DNA from: CAVTWY01 sp963738575
GTDB taxonomy: Bacteria > Pseudomonadota > Gammaproteobacteria > Burkholderiales > Burkholderiaceae_C
Direction: 5' to 3'
Length of the DNA stretch: 64,000 nt
NCBI GenBank assembly: GCA_963738575.1
Contig: CAVTWY010000002.1
Span: 744,001-808,000 of the forward strand
The notes beneath the pieces are model-generated. The model was not told where the DNA came from. It saw only the letters and a program-made list of their open reading frames with translations, and made no database searches. Below, piece after piece: positions 1 to 9,800 of the stretch. A program made the translations under genes and the position numbers. Every line of letters starts with the position of its first letter. Position 1 is the first letter of the stretch.

Positions 1-199
1 TCACACTGCCGCGTGTTGGCACGTCCAAACCAGCAATGATCGACAGCAACGTGCTCTTGCCTGAGCCTGAAGCCCCGACAATGGCCGCAGTCTCTTGTTG
101 GTGAAGCGTGAAACCAACATCGGACAAAATGGTCAAAATACCCGACGGGTCTTGAACTTCTTTGGTGATGCCTTCAACTTGGATGACTGGGTGTGACAT
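1..199 (-). CDS. ABC transporter ATP-binding protein, LolD/YbbA type (3'-truncated by window edge)
   Basis: Only the first 66 codons are present, reading leftwards from an ATG at 199-197. The protein begins MSHPVIQVEGITKEV and contains a Walker A motif GASGSGKST followed by LLSIIAGLD, which identifies an ABC ATPase nucleotide-binding domain. LolD/YbbA-type ATPases commonly sit divergent to the tesA esterase gene, as ybbA does in E. coli, and the same head-to-head arrangement is seen here with tesA starting at 217. It would power a lipoprotein-release or MacB-like permease encoded beyond the left edge; that part is inference. The signature motif, Walker B and C-terminus are outside the window. 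Confidence 0.85.
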   Translation of the reverse strand, partial: MSHPVIQVEGITKEVQDPSGILTILSDVGFTLHQQETAAIVGASGSGKSTLLSIIAGLDVPTRGSV

Positions 200-216
200 G
201 AATGGAGCAGACGCCA

Positions 217-945
217 ATGAATAAAACGGTGCGCACGATGAATCGACGCAGCATGGTCGCGCACTGTAGCCGCTTTGCGGTTTTGGGGCTTGTCGGCTTG
301 GTGGGCTTGGCCCCAGGGGGCGTGATAGCGCAAGGCAAATCGTCCACCAGCGCCCCGCCCGTCAAGCCCGTGGTTTTGGTGGTCGGCGACAGTTTGTCAG
401 CCGAATACGGTTTGAGCCGCGGCGCCGGTTGGGTGGCCTTGTTGGAACAGAGGTTGGCAAAAGAGAAGGTGGCCGCACGCGTTGTCAACGCCAGCATCAG
501 CGGCGACACGTCGTCGGGTGGGCGTTCGCGCTTGCCCGCGCTGCTCAAGCAACACCAACCATCGCTCGTGATTGTCGAGCTGGGTGGCAACGACGCATTG
601 CGTGGGCTCCCCATGGACATGACGCGTGACAACCTAACCGCCATGACGCGGGCAGCCCAAGCCTCGGGAGCGACGGTGGTGCTGGCCGGCATGCAAGTTC
701 CACCCAACTACGGGCGCACCTACGGCGACAGCTTCATCAAGGTTTTTGGCGATGTCGCCACGCAAGAAAAGGCGGTGCTGATCCCGTTTCTGCTCAAAGG
801 TATTGGCGATGTGAAGGACTCAGAAAAGTTCTTTCAAAGCGATCGAATTCACCCCAACGAATCGGCGCATCCGGTGATCTTGGCCAATGTATGGCCCGTG
901 GTGATGCCCCTTCTGAACGCAATCGCACGACGACTGGCGCGCTGA
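217..945 (+). CDS. tesA: TesA-like arylesterase / acyl-CoA thioesterase I / lysophospholipase L1
   Basis: SGNH/GDSL-family hydrolase, about 242 aa, that hydrolyses acyl thioesters or esters, expected in the periplasm. Visible blocks: GDSLSAEYGL with the nucleophile Ser at about residue 59 (block I), NASISGDTSSGGRS (block II), ELGGNDALRG (block III, oxyanion Asn) and the DRIHPN segment with the catalytic Asp/His pair (block V). The N-terminus has basic residues, a hydrophobic stretch FAVLGLVGLVGLA and a plausible cleavage site after VIA, so it is probably a Sec signal peptide. I chose ATG 217 because GGAG lies 9 nt upstream. ATG 202 would leave two bases to the divergent ABC gene, and ATG 238 is also possible. 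The divergent ABC ATPase partner supports the name. Confidence 0.88.
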   Translation: MNKTVRTMNRRSMVAHCSRFAVLGLVGLVGLAPGGVIAQGKSSTSAPPVKPVVLVVGDSLSAEYGLSRGAGWVALLEQRLAKEKVAARVVNASISGDTSSGGRSRLPALLKQHQPSLVIVELGGNDALRGLPMDMTRDNLTAMTRAAQASGATVVLAGMQVPPNYGRTYGDSFIKVFGDVATQEKAVLIPFLLKGIGDVKDSEKFFQSDRIHPNESAHPVILANVWPVVMPLLNAIARRLAR

Positions 946-961
946 GTGCCATCGCAGCGCC

Positions 962-992
962 GTGAGGGGCTGCGCAACGCGTGCCCCTTCAC
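962..992. terminator. Hairpin between convergent tesA and DUF6600 genes
   Basis: GTGAGGGGC at 962-970 is complementary to GCCCCTTCAC at 983-992 apart from one bulged base, giving a GC-rich stem of about 9 bp. It lies between the ends of two converging genes, where a bidirectional terminator is expected. There is no clear U-tract on either strand, so the assignment is tentative. Confidence 0.4.
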
Positions 993-1004
993 GCCGCCTT
1001 CCGT

Positions 1005-3074
1005 TTATTTCACACGATCGTTGTTGCTGCCACGGCGAGGACCACGATCATCGTCGTCGTCTTTGCTGCCTCGCGGACGCTGCTGTTGTTGCTGCGGTTG
1101 AGGTTGACGCGGTTGCATCACCTGCGGTGGTGGTTGAAAAACTTGTGGTTGCGGCTGAGGCTGCGATTGAATCACCCGAGGTTGAGGCTGCATCACGGGC
1201 GGTGGAACGGGCGACATCACGGCGGCCGCGTCACGATCGCGCGTGGTTGGTGGCATGCGACGTTGCTCGATGGCAGGCGCCGCTTGCACCGGGGGTGGCA
1301 CTTGCAGGCGCGGTGCTTGTTGCTCGGGCAACTCCATGCGGCGCGGGGTGATCACGTCATTGGAGCGCGAGGCTCCAGCAGAACCCGAACTGTCAGCACC
1401 GCCCAAAACCGCTGCGCGTTCACCCACGCGAATGGGGGAGCCCCTCGGCGCTGTGGGTTGGCTTGGCTGCGCTTCGCGGCTGGGCACGTCAGGTGACATC
1501 ACCACGCCGTCGCGCCGCGTCACAGCAGGTGCGGACACCACGCCGCTTGCATCGGGCCGAGCCGATCCGCTTGGCAGCGCTGCCACGCCGGGTTGTCCGG
1601 AGCGCACCCAAGGCACCGCACGGGTGGCACCTGGCGCTTGCACGGGGGCAACGGCACGCGAAGGCGCAACAGGGGGCGGCACAAACACAGCAGCAACGCG
1701 GTCGTTGGGGCGCACGCCGTCACGAACCGTTTGCCCTGGAACAACAGCGCCGCCTCGTGGGGGCACTGCTGGCACGTTGTTAATCACGGCACCGCCGCGC
1801 CATACCGCGGCCTGGCGGGGTGTGATGATGTCTTGCCGGATGGGTTGGCGTTCGGTCAGCACGCGCTGGGGCACCACGGTGAATCCGCCTTGGTGCCCAC
1901 GGTTGGCATAGTCGTTGTAGCGATGCGTGTGGTAGCCGCGAACGTTGCGCCATGGCGAAACGTTGATGTGCCCGGCGTAAACCGCCGACGCCACAAACCA
2001 AGGCGAGAACACCTCAAAAGGCGCCAATGCGACCCAACCCACGTGGGCATCGCTGGAGATCGTCACCGACAAATTGGGCCCACCAAACCAAGCTACCAGC
2101 GCCGGCGCATACGTCGGCCGTGCCACGTACTGGCCAGGCGTCCACACCCAGCGCCCGCGCCACTGCACCCAGCGGCCATAGTGAAAGGGTGCAAAGCCCC
2201 AAGGCGCGTTGTCTACCCACGTCCAGCCCCATGGTGCCACCCAGGTCCACTGGCCGTCACGGTAAGGCGCCCAGTCCGATGCCACGGTGCGTGGGTACCA
2301 AACAGCACCGTACTGGGGGTGTTGATCCCACTCGCCATAACGGTTCAGATCGTGTGCGCCTGTCATTTCGGGGGACACGTAGCGCTGCGCAACGCTCGGA
2401 CCGTCGCGGCGCTCGCTCGCGACCACCCAATCGGTGAACTCATCGCGGTCGATGCGGCCCCAGCTGTAATGGGTGCGTCCGTTTTCTTGCCACAGTTCGG
2501 CGCGTTGGCCTTGCGCGACGTCGAGTGAGCTGTCGTTCGACTCAAATCGCAGCGAGCCGTCCCAGGCCGTGATGATGCTGGTGTTTTGGCGCCTGTCCAC
2601 GCGCAAGTGCGCTCGCTGCAACGCCGAAACGCGGCCGTCCACCGTGCTGATTTCAAACTCGCGGGCACTTTCGCCCGACGGCAACTGCAATGCGGCCGAC
2701 CCAGCATGCAAGTGCAAACGCACGACCCTGTCGTCCATTTGCAGCACTTCAAGCTCGGAGTCACCGTCCAGACGCAAGGTGGCCGACCCAATATGCACCA
2801 CGACACGCGCACCCGGCTGCAACGACAATCGATCGCCGTGGGTCACAGGGCGGTTGCGATGGGCCGCGATCCACTCGCCGCGCTGGTCATCAGCCAACCA
2901 CACCGAGCCGTAACTCTCTGCCACGCGCCCCACGCGACCTGGGGGGTCAGCCAAGGCGGGGCTGGCCGCCAGCGCCATGACAACGGCTGCAAACCCGGCA
3001 ACCCAGGCCTTCTTGGACTGGAATCGCGCGGTCTCAAACAGGCGGCTAAAGTGAATCGAGTGAATTTGTGTCAT
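1005..3074 (-). CDS. Secreted FecR-domain / DUF6600-type protein with Pro/Gln-rich tail
   Basis: A 689-aa exported protein of unknown function. Residues about 22-42 form a signal peptide (hydrophobic VAGFAAVVMALAA, then SPALA-D). Residues about 45-200 resemble a FecR-like beta domain: VGRVAESYGSVWL, then LRLDGDSELEVLQ and AGSAALQLPSG. The centre (about 240-400) has the Trp/Tyr-rich repeats typical of DUF6600, such as WAPYRDGQWTWV, PWGWTWVDNAPWGFAPFHYGRW and WVWTPGQYV. The last ~200 residues are low-complexity, rich in Pro, Gln and Arg, ending in an acidic run KDDDDD. It is monocistronic, converges on tesA and is separated from def by about 130 bp. A cell-envelope role is inferred from export and family only. 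Confidence 0.8.
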   Translation of the reverse strand: MTQIHSIHFSRLFETARFQSKKAWVAGFAAVVMALAASPALADPPGRVGRVAESYGSVWLADDQRGEWIAAHRNRPVTHGDRLSLQPGARVVVHIGSATLRLDGDSELEVLQMDDRVVRLHLHAGSAALQLPSGESAREFEISTVDGRVSALQRAHLRVDRRQNTSIITAWDGSLRFESNDSSLDVAQGQRAELWQENGRTHYSWGRIDRDEFTDWVVASERRDGPSVAQRYVSPEMTGAHDLNRYGEWDQHPQYGAVWYPRTVASDWAPYRDGQWTWVAPWGWTWVDNAPWGFAPFHYGRWVQWRGRWVWTPGQYVARPTYAPALVAWFGGPNLSVTISSDAHVGWVALAPFEVFSPWFVASAVYAGHINVSPWRNVRGYHTHRYNDYANRGHQGGFTVVPQRVLTERQPIRQDIITPRQAAVWRGGAVINNVPAVPPRGGAVVPGQTVRDGVRPNDRVAAVFVPPPVAPSRAVAPVQAPGATRAVPWVRSGQPGVAALPSGSARPDASGVVSAPAVTRRDGVVMSPDVPSREAQPSQPTAPRGSPIRVGERAAVLGGADSSGSAGASRSNDVITPRRMELPEQQAPRLQVPPPVQAAPAIEQRRMPPTTRDRDAAAVMSPVPPPVMQPQPRVIQSQPQPQPQVFQPPPQVMQPRQPQPQQQQQRPRGSKDDDDDRGPRRGSNNDRVK

Positions 3075-3189
3075 GGCTGAACCTTACACCGCACCCTTTG
3101 CGGCGTACAGTAAGAACGCGGCGAGTGCGTCATCCGCCGACGACAGCAACACAGGTTTACAGAATCGTGTCAAAAAGTTTCAAACGGCG

Positions 3190-3212
3190 GACGACTTTTA
3201 GCTTCAGTCGTC
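3190..3212 (-). terminator. Perfect 7-bp hairpin spanning the def stop codon
   Basis: GACGACT and AGTCGTC at 3190-3196 and 3206-3212 form a perfect stem with a 9-nt loop that contains the def stop codon. In the def direction it is followed about 20 nt later by TTTTT rather than immediately. It may be the weak end of the smc-zipA-ligA-def transcript. Tentative. Confidence 0.3.
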
Positions 3213-3740
3213 GGAAGTTGGGTCCATTTCAGGGAAAAGCACACTGGTGAAGCCCAACTTGGTGAGGTCTTTCATGCGTGTGGGGTACAGGCGCCCGACA
3301 AGGTGGTCGACCTCGTGCTGCACCACGCGAGCGTGAAAGCCTTCGACCTCGCGGTCAATGGGGTGCCCCAGCGGGTCAATGCCTTGGTAACGGATGCGTG
3401 ATGCTCGTGGCACCAAGCCGCGCAACCCTGGCACTGACAAGCACCCTTCCCAGCCCTCTTCCTCACCCCCGTCCAAGATGGTGATCACGGGGTTGAAAAG
3501 CACGGTGCTGGGCACTGCCGGCGCATGGGGGTAGCGTTCGCTTTTTTCAAAACCAAAAATCACCAGTTGCAGATTTTCACCCACCTGCGGCGCGGCCAAG
3601 CCGGCGCCATGTGCAGCTGTCATCGTCTCAAACATGTCTTTGATCAAGGCGTTGAGCTCGGGGGTGTTGACGTGTAGCACAGGCTGGGCCACGCGCAGCA
3701 GCCGTGGATCGCCCATTTTGAGAATCTCGCGCACGGTCAT
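3204..3740 (-). CDS. def: Peptide deformylase
   Basis: Metalloenzyme that removes the N-formyl group from nascent proteins; 178 aa, normal for the family. All three motifs are present: GAGLAAPQVG (residues 46-55), EGCLSVPG with metal ligand Cys100, and QHEVDHLVG with His142, Glu143 and His146. The ATG at 3740-3738 overlaps the ligA stop by 4 bp (ATGA), so translation is probably coupled to ligA. Genomes often place def next to fmt and pair it with a second copy; here it is the last gene of an smc-zipA-ligA run, so a second def elsewhere is possible (inference). Confidence 0.95.
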   Translation of the reverse strand: MTVREILKMGDPRLLRVAQPVLHVNTPELNALIKDMFETMTAAHGAGLAAPQVGENLQLVIFGFEKSERYPHAPAVPSTVLFNPVITILDGGEEEGWEGCLSVPGLRGLVPRASRIRYQGIDPLGHPIDREVEGFHARVVQHEVDHLVGRLYPTRMKDLTKLGFTSVLFPEMDPTSDD

Positions 3741-5800
3741 GGCAGCATGGCTTTCAGTTGTTGTTCGTCCAAAATGTTGACACCCAACGCCTGGGCTTTT
3801 TCGAGTTTGCTGCCAGCCTCCGTACCAGCCACCACATAGCTTGTCTTTTTGGACACCGAACCCGCCACTTTGCCGCCGGCCGCCTCGATCAAAGCTTGCG
3901 CCTCGTCGCGCGACAAAGTGGGTAGCGTGCCCGTAATCACAAACGTTTTACCAGCCATGGGTAAGGATGCCGCAGGGGTCATCGCACCAGCCTCGGTCTC
4001 GGTCCACGCGACGCCGGCTGCGCGCAATTGCGCCACCACCTCAAGGTTGTGGGGTTGATCAAAGAAGGTGCGCAAGCTTTGAGCAACCGTGGGGCCCACA
4101 TCACCGATAGCTTGCAAAGCGTCCATCGACGCATCCATGACGCGGTCCATGCTTCCAAAGTGGTGGGCAAGCGCTTTGGCGGTGGCCTCGCCGACGTGAC
4201 GAATGCCCAGCGCATAGATAAAACGTGCCAACGTGGTCGACTTGCTTTGTGCAATGGCGGTCACCAAATTCACCGCGCTTTTCTCGCCCATGCGTTCCAA
4301 GGCAGCCAGGCTGGCAACGCCCAGCTTGTAGATGTCGGGTAACACCCGAATCACGTCGGCATCGACCAACTGATCCACCAATTTGTCGCCCAACCCCTCG
4401 ATGTCCAAGGCGCGTCGGCTGGCAAAATGCAGCAACGCTTGCTTGCGCTGGGCCGGGCAAAACAGACCCCCACTGCAACGCCAGTCTGCCTCGCCGTCAT
4501 CGCGGGCAATGGCGCTGCCGCACGCTGGGCACTGCCCATTCAATTGCTGCACCAAGTCAAAGGCAGCGCTGGCACTGGCCGGTCGACGATCCAACACAAC
4601 GCCGACGATCTCTGGAATGACATCGCCAGCGCGCCGCACAATCACGGTGTCGCCCACACGAACGTCCTTGCGACGTGCTTCATCTTCGTTGTGCAGTGTG
4701 GCGTTGGTGATGGTGGTGCCACCGACAAACACTGGCATCAATTTAGCGACTGGCGTCAGCTTGCCAGTGCGACCCACTTGCACGTCGATGTCACGCACCA
4801 CGGTCAATTGCTCTTGCGCTGGGTACTTGTGTGCAACGGCCCAGCGGGGCTCGCGGGTTTTGAACCCCAATTGCGCCTGCAGCGAGCGGTCATTGACTTT
4901 GTAGACCACGCCGTCGATGTCAAACGGCAAAGCATCTCGCTTGGCACCCACCTGCTGGTGAAAGGCAATCAAACCTTCTGCGCCTTGCACCACCGCGCGC
5001 TCGGTGCTCACGGGAAACCCCATGGCTGCCAAGGCGTCCAACAAGCGCGCGTGGGTGGATGGCGGATCCCAGCCATCCACCTGCCCCAAGCCGTAGGCAA
5101 AAAATCGCAATGGGCGCTCACGCATCATGGCTGGATCCAACTGACGCACGGCGCCGGCTGCCGTGTTTCGCGGGTTGACGAAACTTTTATCACCGCTGGC
5201 GCGCTGGCGTTCGTTCAATCGCTCAAAGTCGTCACGCCGCATAAAAATCTCGCCGCGCACCTCGAGCACGGCAGCTGTCACACCCAACAGACGCAGTGGA
5301 ATTTGAGCGATGGTACGGATGTTGGCCGTAACGTCTTCCCCCACCTCGCCGTCGCCGCGTGTGGCTGCCGTCGCGAGCACGCCGTGTTCGTAGCGCAAAC
5401 TGATGGCAAGGCCGTCAAACTTCAGCTCGACGGCGTAGTCAATGGGCGGGGTGTTGTCGGTGCACCTTAAGGCCGCTCGCACGCGGGCATCAAACTGGCG
5501 GGCGCCTTCGGGCGTGGTATCGGTTTGTGTCTCGATCGACAACATCGGAACCACATGCCGAACCGATTGCAATGACGGCAGCACGGCGCCGCCCACGCGC
5601 AACGTCGGCGAATCGGGAGTTTGCAAACCTGGGTATTGCAGCTCTAGCGCTTGCAGGGCTTGGAACAATTCGTCGTAGGCCGCGTCTGGAATCGAGGGGG
5701 CGTCCAACACGTAATACCGATGCGCATGAAAACCAAGCGCTTCGCGCAATGCCTGCGCCCTCAATCGATCTTCGTCTGAAACCTCATCGATGCGCCGCAT
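3737..5800 (-). CDS. ligA: NAD-dependent DNA ligase LigA
   Basis: 687 aa, the usual full length. It seals nicks in replication and repair using NAD+. Residues 1-70 carry the NMN-binding Ia region (HAHRYYVLDAPSIPDAAYDELF). The adenylation motif is ELKFDG with Lys127 as the AMP-accepting residue. An OB-fold region follows (VGRTGKLTPVAKLMPV), then a four-Cys zinc finger CPACG...CSGGLFCP, a helix-hairpin-helix region (EGLGDKLVDQLVDADVI) and a C-terminal BRCT domain (KTFVITGTLPTLSRDEAQ). It lies downstream of zipA, a conserved neighbour pairing in proteobacteria, and overlaps def by 4 bp. Confidence 0.97.
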   Translation of the reverse strand: MRRIDEVSDEDRLRAQALREALGFHAHRYYVLDAPSIPDAAYDELFQALQALELQYPGLQTPDSPTLRVGGAVLPSLQSVRHVVPMLSIETQTDTTPEGARQFDARVRAALRCTDNTPPIDYAVELKFDGLAISLRYEHGVLATAATRGDGEVGEDVTANIRTIAQIPLRLLGVTAAVLEVRGEIFMRRDDFERLNERQRASGDKSFVNPRNTAAGAVRQLDPAMMRERPLRFFAYGLGQVDGWDPPSTHARLLDALAAMGFPVSTERAVVQGAEGLIAFHQQVGAKRDALPFDIDGVVYKVNDRSLQAQLGFKTREPRWAVAHKYPAQEQLTVVRDIDVQVGRTGKLTPVAKLMPVFVGGTTITNATLHNEDEARRKDVRVGDTVIVRRAGDVIPEIVGVVLDRRPASASAAFDLVQQLNGQCPACGSAIARDDGEADWRCSGGLFCPAQRKQALLHFASRRALDIEGLGDKLVDQLVDADVIRVLPDIYKLGVASLAALERMGEKSAVNLVTAIAQSKSTTLARFIYALGIRHVGEATAKALAHHFGSMDRVMDASMDALQAIGDVGPTVAQSLRTFFDQPHNLEVVAQLRAAGVAWTETEAGAMTPAASLPMAGKTFVITGTLPTLSRDEAQALIEAAGGKVAGSVSKKTSYVVAGTEAGSKLEKAQALGVNILDEQQLKAMLP

Positions 5801-5809
5801 GGCCTTGGG

Positions 5810-6880
5810 CTAGCTGAACAACCGTCGCGCAGCCGCACTCCCTGCGGCCAAATCATGGGCCCCCAGCTGAGAATACAGCTCGGCCAACTGCTGACCAATG
5901 GTGGGAAAGGCTTCAGGCGGAATGGGTTTGCCCTCGTCGTCAACCAGCATGGCCTCCATGTCTCGAGCCAAGTCGGTGGCCACCCGGTGCCACGTTGCAA
6001 AGGGCGCTTCTGATTCAGACGTTTGAGGCACGTCAAGCGTCAGTGTGGCGGATCGAACCACGGCATGCATGGGATCGTCAGCAAGCGCCGCTTGCGAATC
6101 AAATGTCAACAACAAGACGGGCGGATCACCGCGCTCTTGGGAACCTGGCAACACCATGCGACCCGGCATGGCACCGGCGACAAACCCATGCCTGGCCGCG
6201 CATTGCTGCAAATACCCTGTGGACCAGGCGGCTCCTTGGCTGCGCAGCTCGGCGCGCAGCACCGCATCGCTAGACTGGGCAAAGGCGTCGAGATCCCGCG
6301 CACGGGTGACAACCGTCAACATGTCAGGGGCATCCACCATACCGCCCAGTGTTTCAGCAAAGGTTTGCACTTTTTGAATAAATTCTGAAAACTCAATCTC
6401 ATTCAAAGGGCCGTTGCGATTGGCCAATTGCACACCGGCTTGAAACTCGCTGTAACGCTCGCCTGTCCGTGGTGGCTCCCACTCGTGGGTCTCGGTATTC
6501 AGCCCTTCAATGTGAAAAAATTTGCTGCCTGCGCGGCGTGCAGTAGGCAAGTGCACGATCGCCATGTCGCCGGTGATCGGTGACTCCAGGCTGATGGGAA
6601 CCATGCCGTCAATCGAGGCGTCCAAGCGTACGTGCTTGCGCAGCAACGATGGCATTTGCATCAGTTCGTCGCGCGGCACGTCCGCCGCACCCGCAGGCAA
6701 AGTGCCGATGACGGACGTCTCTGGCGGGGGGGACTCACCCAAGGTGGGCTCGCGCCGCTGCACAGGGATGCTTGGTTCTGCCTTGCGCGGGCTGGCACGG
6801 CGCGCTTGCCACGTGCTGTGCGCGATGATGGCCGCCAAGACCAAACCACCCAACACCGCCAGCGCCACGGTTAGGCTCAT
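5810..6880 (-). CDS. zipA: ZipA-like cell division protein (FtsZ-binding C-terminal domain)
   Basis: A 356-aa protein anchored by one N-terminal transmembrane helix (about residues 3-21, LTVALAVLGGLVLAAIIA) followed by a basic, proline-containing linker and a C-terminal domain of the ZipA FtsZ-binding type (about 150-300, including FHIEGLNTETHEW and the later PGSQERGDPPVLLLTFD). ZipA tethers FtsZ to the inner membrane. Sequence conservation is weak in betaproteobacteria, so the assignment rests on topology, domain placement and position between smc and ligA, the usual zipA site. The ATG overlaps the smc stop by 4 bp, and ligA begins 9 bp downstream. Confidence 0.82.
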   Translation of the reverse strand: MSLTVALAVLGGLVLAAIIAHSTWQARRASPRKAEPSIPVQRREPTLGESPPPETSVIGTLPAGAADVPRDELMQMPSLLRKHVRLDASIDGMVPISLESPITGDMAIVHLPTARRAGSKFFHIEGLNTETHEWEPPRTGERYSEFQAGVQLANRNGPLNEIEFSEFIQKVQTFAETLGGMVDAPDMLTVVTRARDLDAFAQSSDAVLRAELRSQGAAWSTGYLQQCAARHGFVAGAMPGRMVLPGSQERGDPPVLLLTFDSQAALADDPMHAVVRSATLTLDVPQTSESEAPFATWHRVATDLARDMEAMLVDDEGKPIPPEAFPTIGQQLAELYSQLGAHDLAAGSAAARRLFS

Positions 6881-9800
6881 GCAGCCTCCGCCATGCTGAC
6901 GGCTTCATCCATGTCCACCGCAACGATGCGCGAAACGCCCTGCTCTTGCATCGTGACACCGATCAATTGTTTGGCCATTTCCATCGCAATCTTGTTATGA
7001 CTGATGAAAAGAAACTGCGTTCCGGCGCTCATCTGAGCCACCAGCTTGCAATAGCGTTCGGTGTTGGCGTCGTCCAGCGGTGCGTCAACTTCGTCCAACA
7101 AACAAAATGGCGCTGGGTTGAGTTGAAAAATAGCAAACACAAGTGCAATCGCGGTGAGCGCTTTTTCTCCGCCTGAAAGCAAGTGAATGGTCGAGTTTTT
7201 CTTGCCGGGAGGCTGGGCCAAAACTTGAACACCCGAATCCAAGATCTCGTCACCCGTCATCACCAAACGAGCCTGTCCGCCACCAAAAAGTGTGGGGAAC
7301 ATGTGTCCAAAATGCTCGTTGACTTGTCGAAACGTGTCACCCAACAGCGTGCGCGTTTCCAGGTCGATCTTGTGGATGGCATCTTCAAGTGTGGCCATCG
7401 CCTCGCTCAAGTCAGCGTACTGCGCGTCCAAAAATCCCTTGCGCTCCCGCGCTGCGGTCAACTCGTCGAGGGCGGCAAGATTGACGGCGCCCAGCGCAGT
7501 GATCTCTTTGTTAAGCCGGTCCACTTCGGTGGCAAGCCCATGAAGCTTGACTTGATCCGCCTCGACGGTTTGGGCCAGAGCCGACATGTCAACTTCCGCC
7601 TGCTGCAGCTGCTCCAGGTACTGCGCACCACCCAACTGCGCCGCTTGCGCCTCAAGTTGAAGCTTAACCAGCTTGGTGCGCAAAGGCTCCAAGCTGCGCT
7701 CGAACCCCAGTCGCTGCTCGTCCGCCTCACGCAATTTGTTGCTCAAGTCGTCGTATTGGCTGCGAGTGGCTGCCAGCGCCGACTCACGCTCAAGGCGAAG
7801 TGCCAACGCACTTTGCAAGCCCGCTCGCGCCGCCGCATCATTGAGGCTGCCCAACTCATCACGCAGCTGGGTCGCGGCTTGCGCGTTGGCTGCCACTTGG
7901 GCCACGGAGGTCTCAATCGCCCTTTGGTACTCGTCACGGCGCGCAGCCAGTGAACGCGACTGAAACTGCGCCTCTTGCGCCTCGCGCTGTTTGTCGTTCC
8001 AGTGCTGGCGAGCCTGTGCAAGGGCATGTTCTGCGGCGATTGCAACGTCGTCCAGTTCGGCGTGCTGCGTTTGCGCATCGGCCAGCGATTGGTCCAGGGC
8101 TTCAAAGCGCACCTCATCGTCGGCCAGGCGCTGCTGCAAGGCGCCCACTTGTTGCGCCACGTCGCTGAGTTCTCCGTCAACGCGACCCCGTTGCGCTTCG
8201 CTGGCCTCCACCTCTTGTGCCCACTTGAGCCACACCACGTTGGCTTCATGGGCTTGCGTTTGGGCGCGAGTCGCTTCGTCGCGCAGTTGCGTGAGTCTGA
8301 GGGAAGCTTCGGTGCAAGCTGCTTCACAACGCACCAAGGCAGCCCGGGCCGCATCAGCCATCAGCGACTGCGCACGAAGCTTGCGGTCCAGGTTTTCAAT
8401 TTCTTGCGCCCGCGCCAACATCCCACTTTGCTCAGAATCGGGTGCGTAGTAAGCCACGGAGAACTGTGACACCGCGTGGCCGTCTCGCGTCATGATGACT
8501 TCACCGTGCACCAGTTTGTCACGATCTGCCAATGCCGACTCCAGGCTCGCCGCGGTGTAAACACCGTCAAGCCAATCGTTGAGCAAGGCGGCAAGGCCAG
8601 CGTCGCCCAGTCGTAGCAACTCCGACAACCGCGGCAGGGTGCGACGGGTGTTGGCGGTTTGGCCCTTGGGTGGGGTGTAAAACGCCAAGCGCGCTGGCGG
8701 TGCGTCTTTTGCAAACGCCAACACCGTCTCAAGCTTGGAGATCTCAAACGCACCCAATTTTTCGCGCAGGGCCGACTCCAGGGCGGTTTCCCAGCCGGCC
8801 TCGATATGAATCTTGGTCCACAAGCCTTGCAAACCGTCCAGCCCATGCCGGGCCAACCACGGTTTGAGTTTGCCCTCTGTTTGCACCTTTTCTTGAAGGG
8901 CCTTGAGCGCTGAAAGGCGCGCGCCTATGTCGGTGTGCGCAGCCATTGCTGCGGTGGTGGCCGCCAGTTGCACACGCCGCTGGTCGTCAAGCTCGGGCAC
9001 CACCGCCGCGGCCTCTTGCGCCCGCGAAGCCAATGCTTCATGGTTCGCGGCTGCTGCATCACTTTTTTGCTTCAGCTCTGCCAAACGGCTGCCGTCGGGG
9101 GTCGTCAAGTTTTTTTGCTCGCCTTGCAAACGCTCCCGCCGGGCCTGGACGCTTTGCAATTGCTCTTCCACGCTGCGGCGCTGCGCCGCCAGCACTTGCA
9201 GGTCACGTTGCACCTGACCCACCAAGCCACGTTGTTCGTTGCTGGTGGTTTGTGCAGCGCGCAGCGCCTCTTCAAGCGTTGGCAGTTGCGCCGCATGGGA
9301 GTCGACGGCAGCGGACAGCGTTGACTCAAGCGTTGCGGCTTGCATGATGGCTTGCACGGCCGTCTCAATTTCTGCGGCTGCTTGCTCCTTGCGCTCGGCC
9401 CACTGATCGTCTTGTCCGCGAAGCTCTGCCAACCGTTGCTCGACGCGCTGCCGACCTTCCACGACATAGCGGATACGTTCTTCGAGGCGGCTGACCTCGA
9501 GCGCGGCCTCGGCCAAGAAACCTTGTGCGCCGTGCAATGAGTCGCCTGCAGCGTAGTGCGCTTGTCGCGTCTGTTCAAGCTCGGCTTGAACGTGATTGAG
9601 CTCCGCCATGCGTGAATCGAGGTCGGTCTGCGCCTGCAGCAACGCCTGCTTGACGCTGGCCTCTTCACTTGCGGCGTCGCGGTGCTTCAAGAACCACAGC
9701 TGGTGCTGCTTGAGCGTCGCCTGCCCTTGCAACTGGCGGAACGTCGACGCCACCGCAGCCTGGGTCTCGAGTTTGTCAAGGTTGGTGTTCAGTTCGCGAA

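Noticed and set aside
4427..5470. Long plus-strand frame antisense to ligA
   Set aside because: Composition is that of a shadow frame in GC-rich coding DNA (His/Gln/Arg-rich, no motifs), and ligA is unambiguous.
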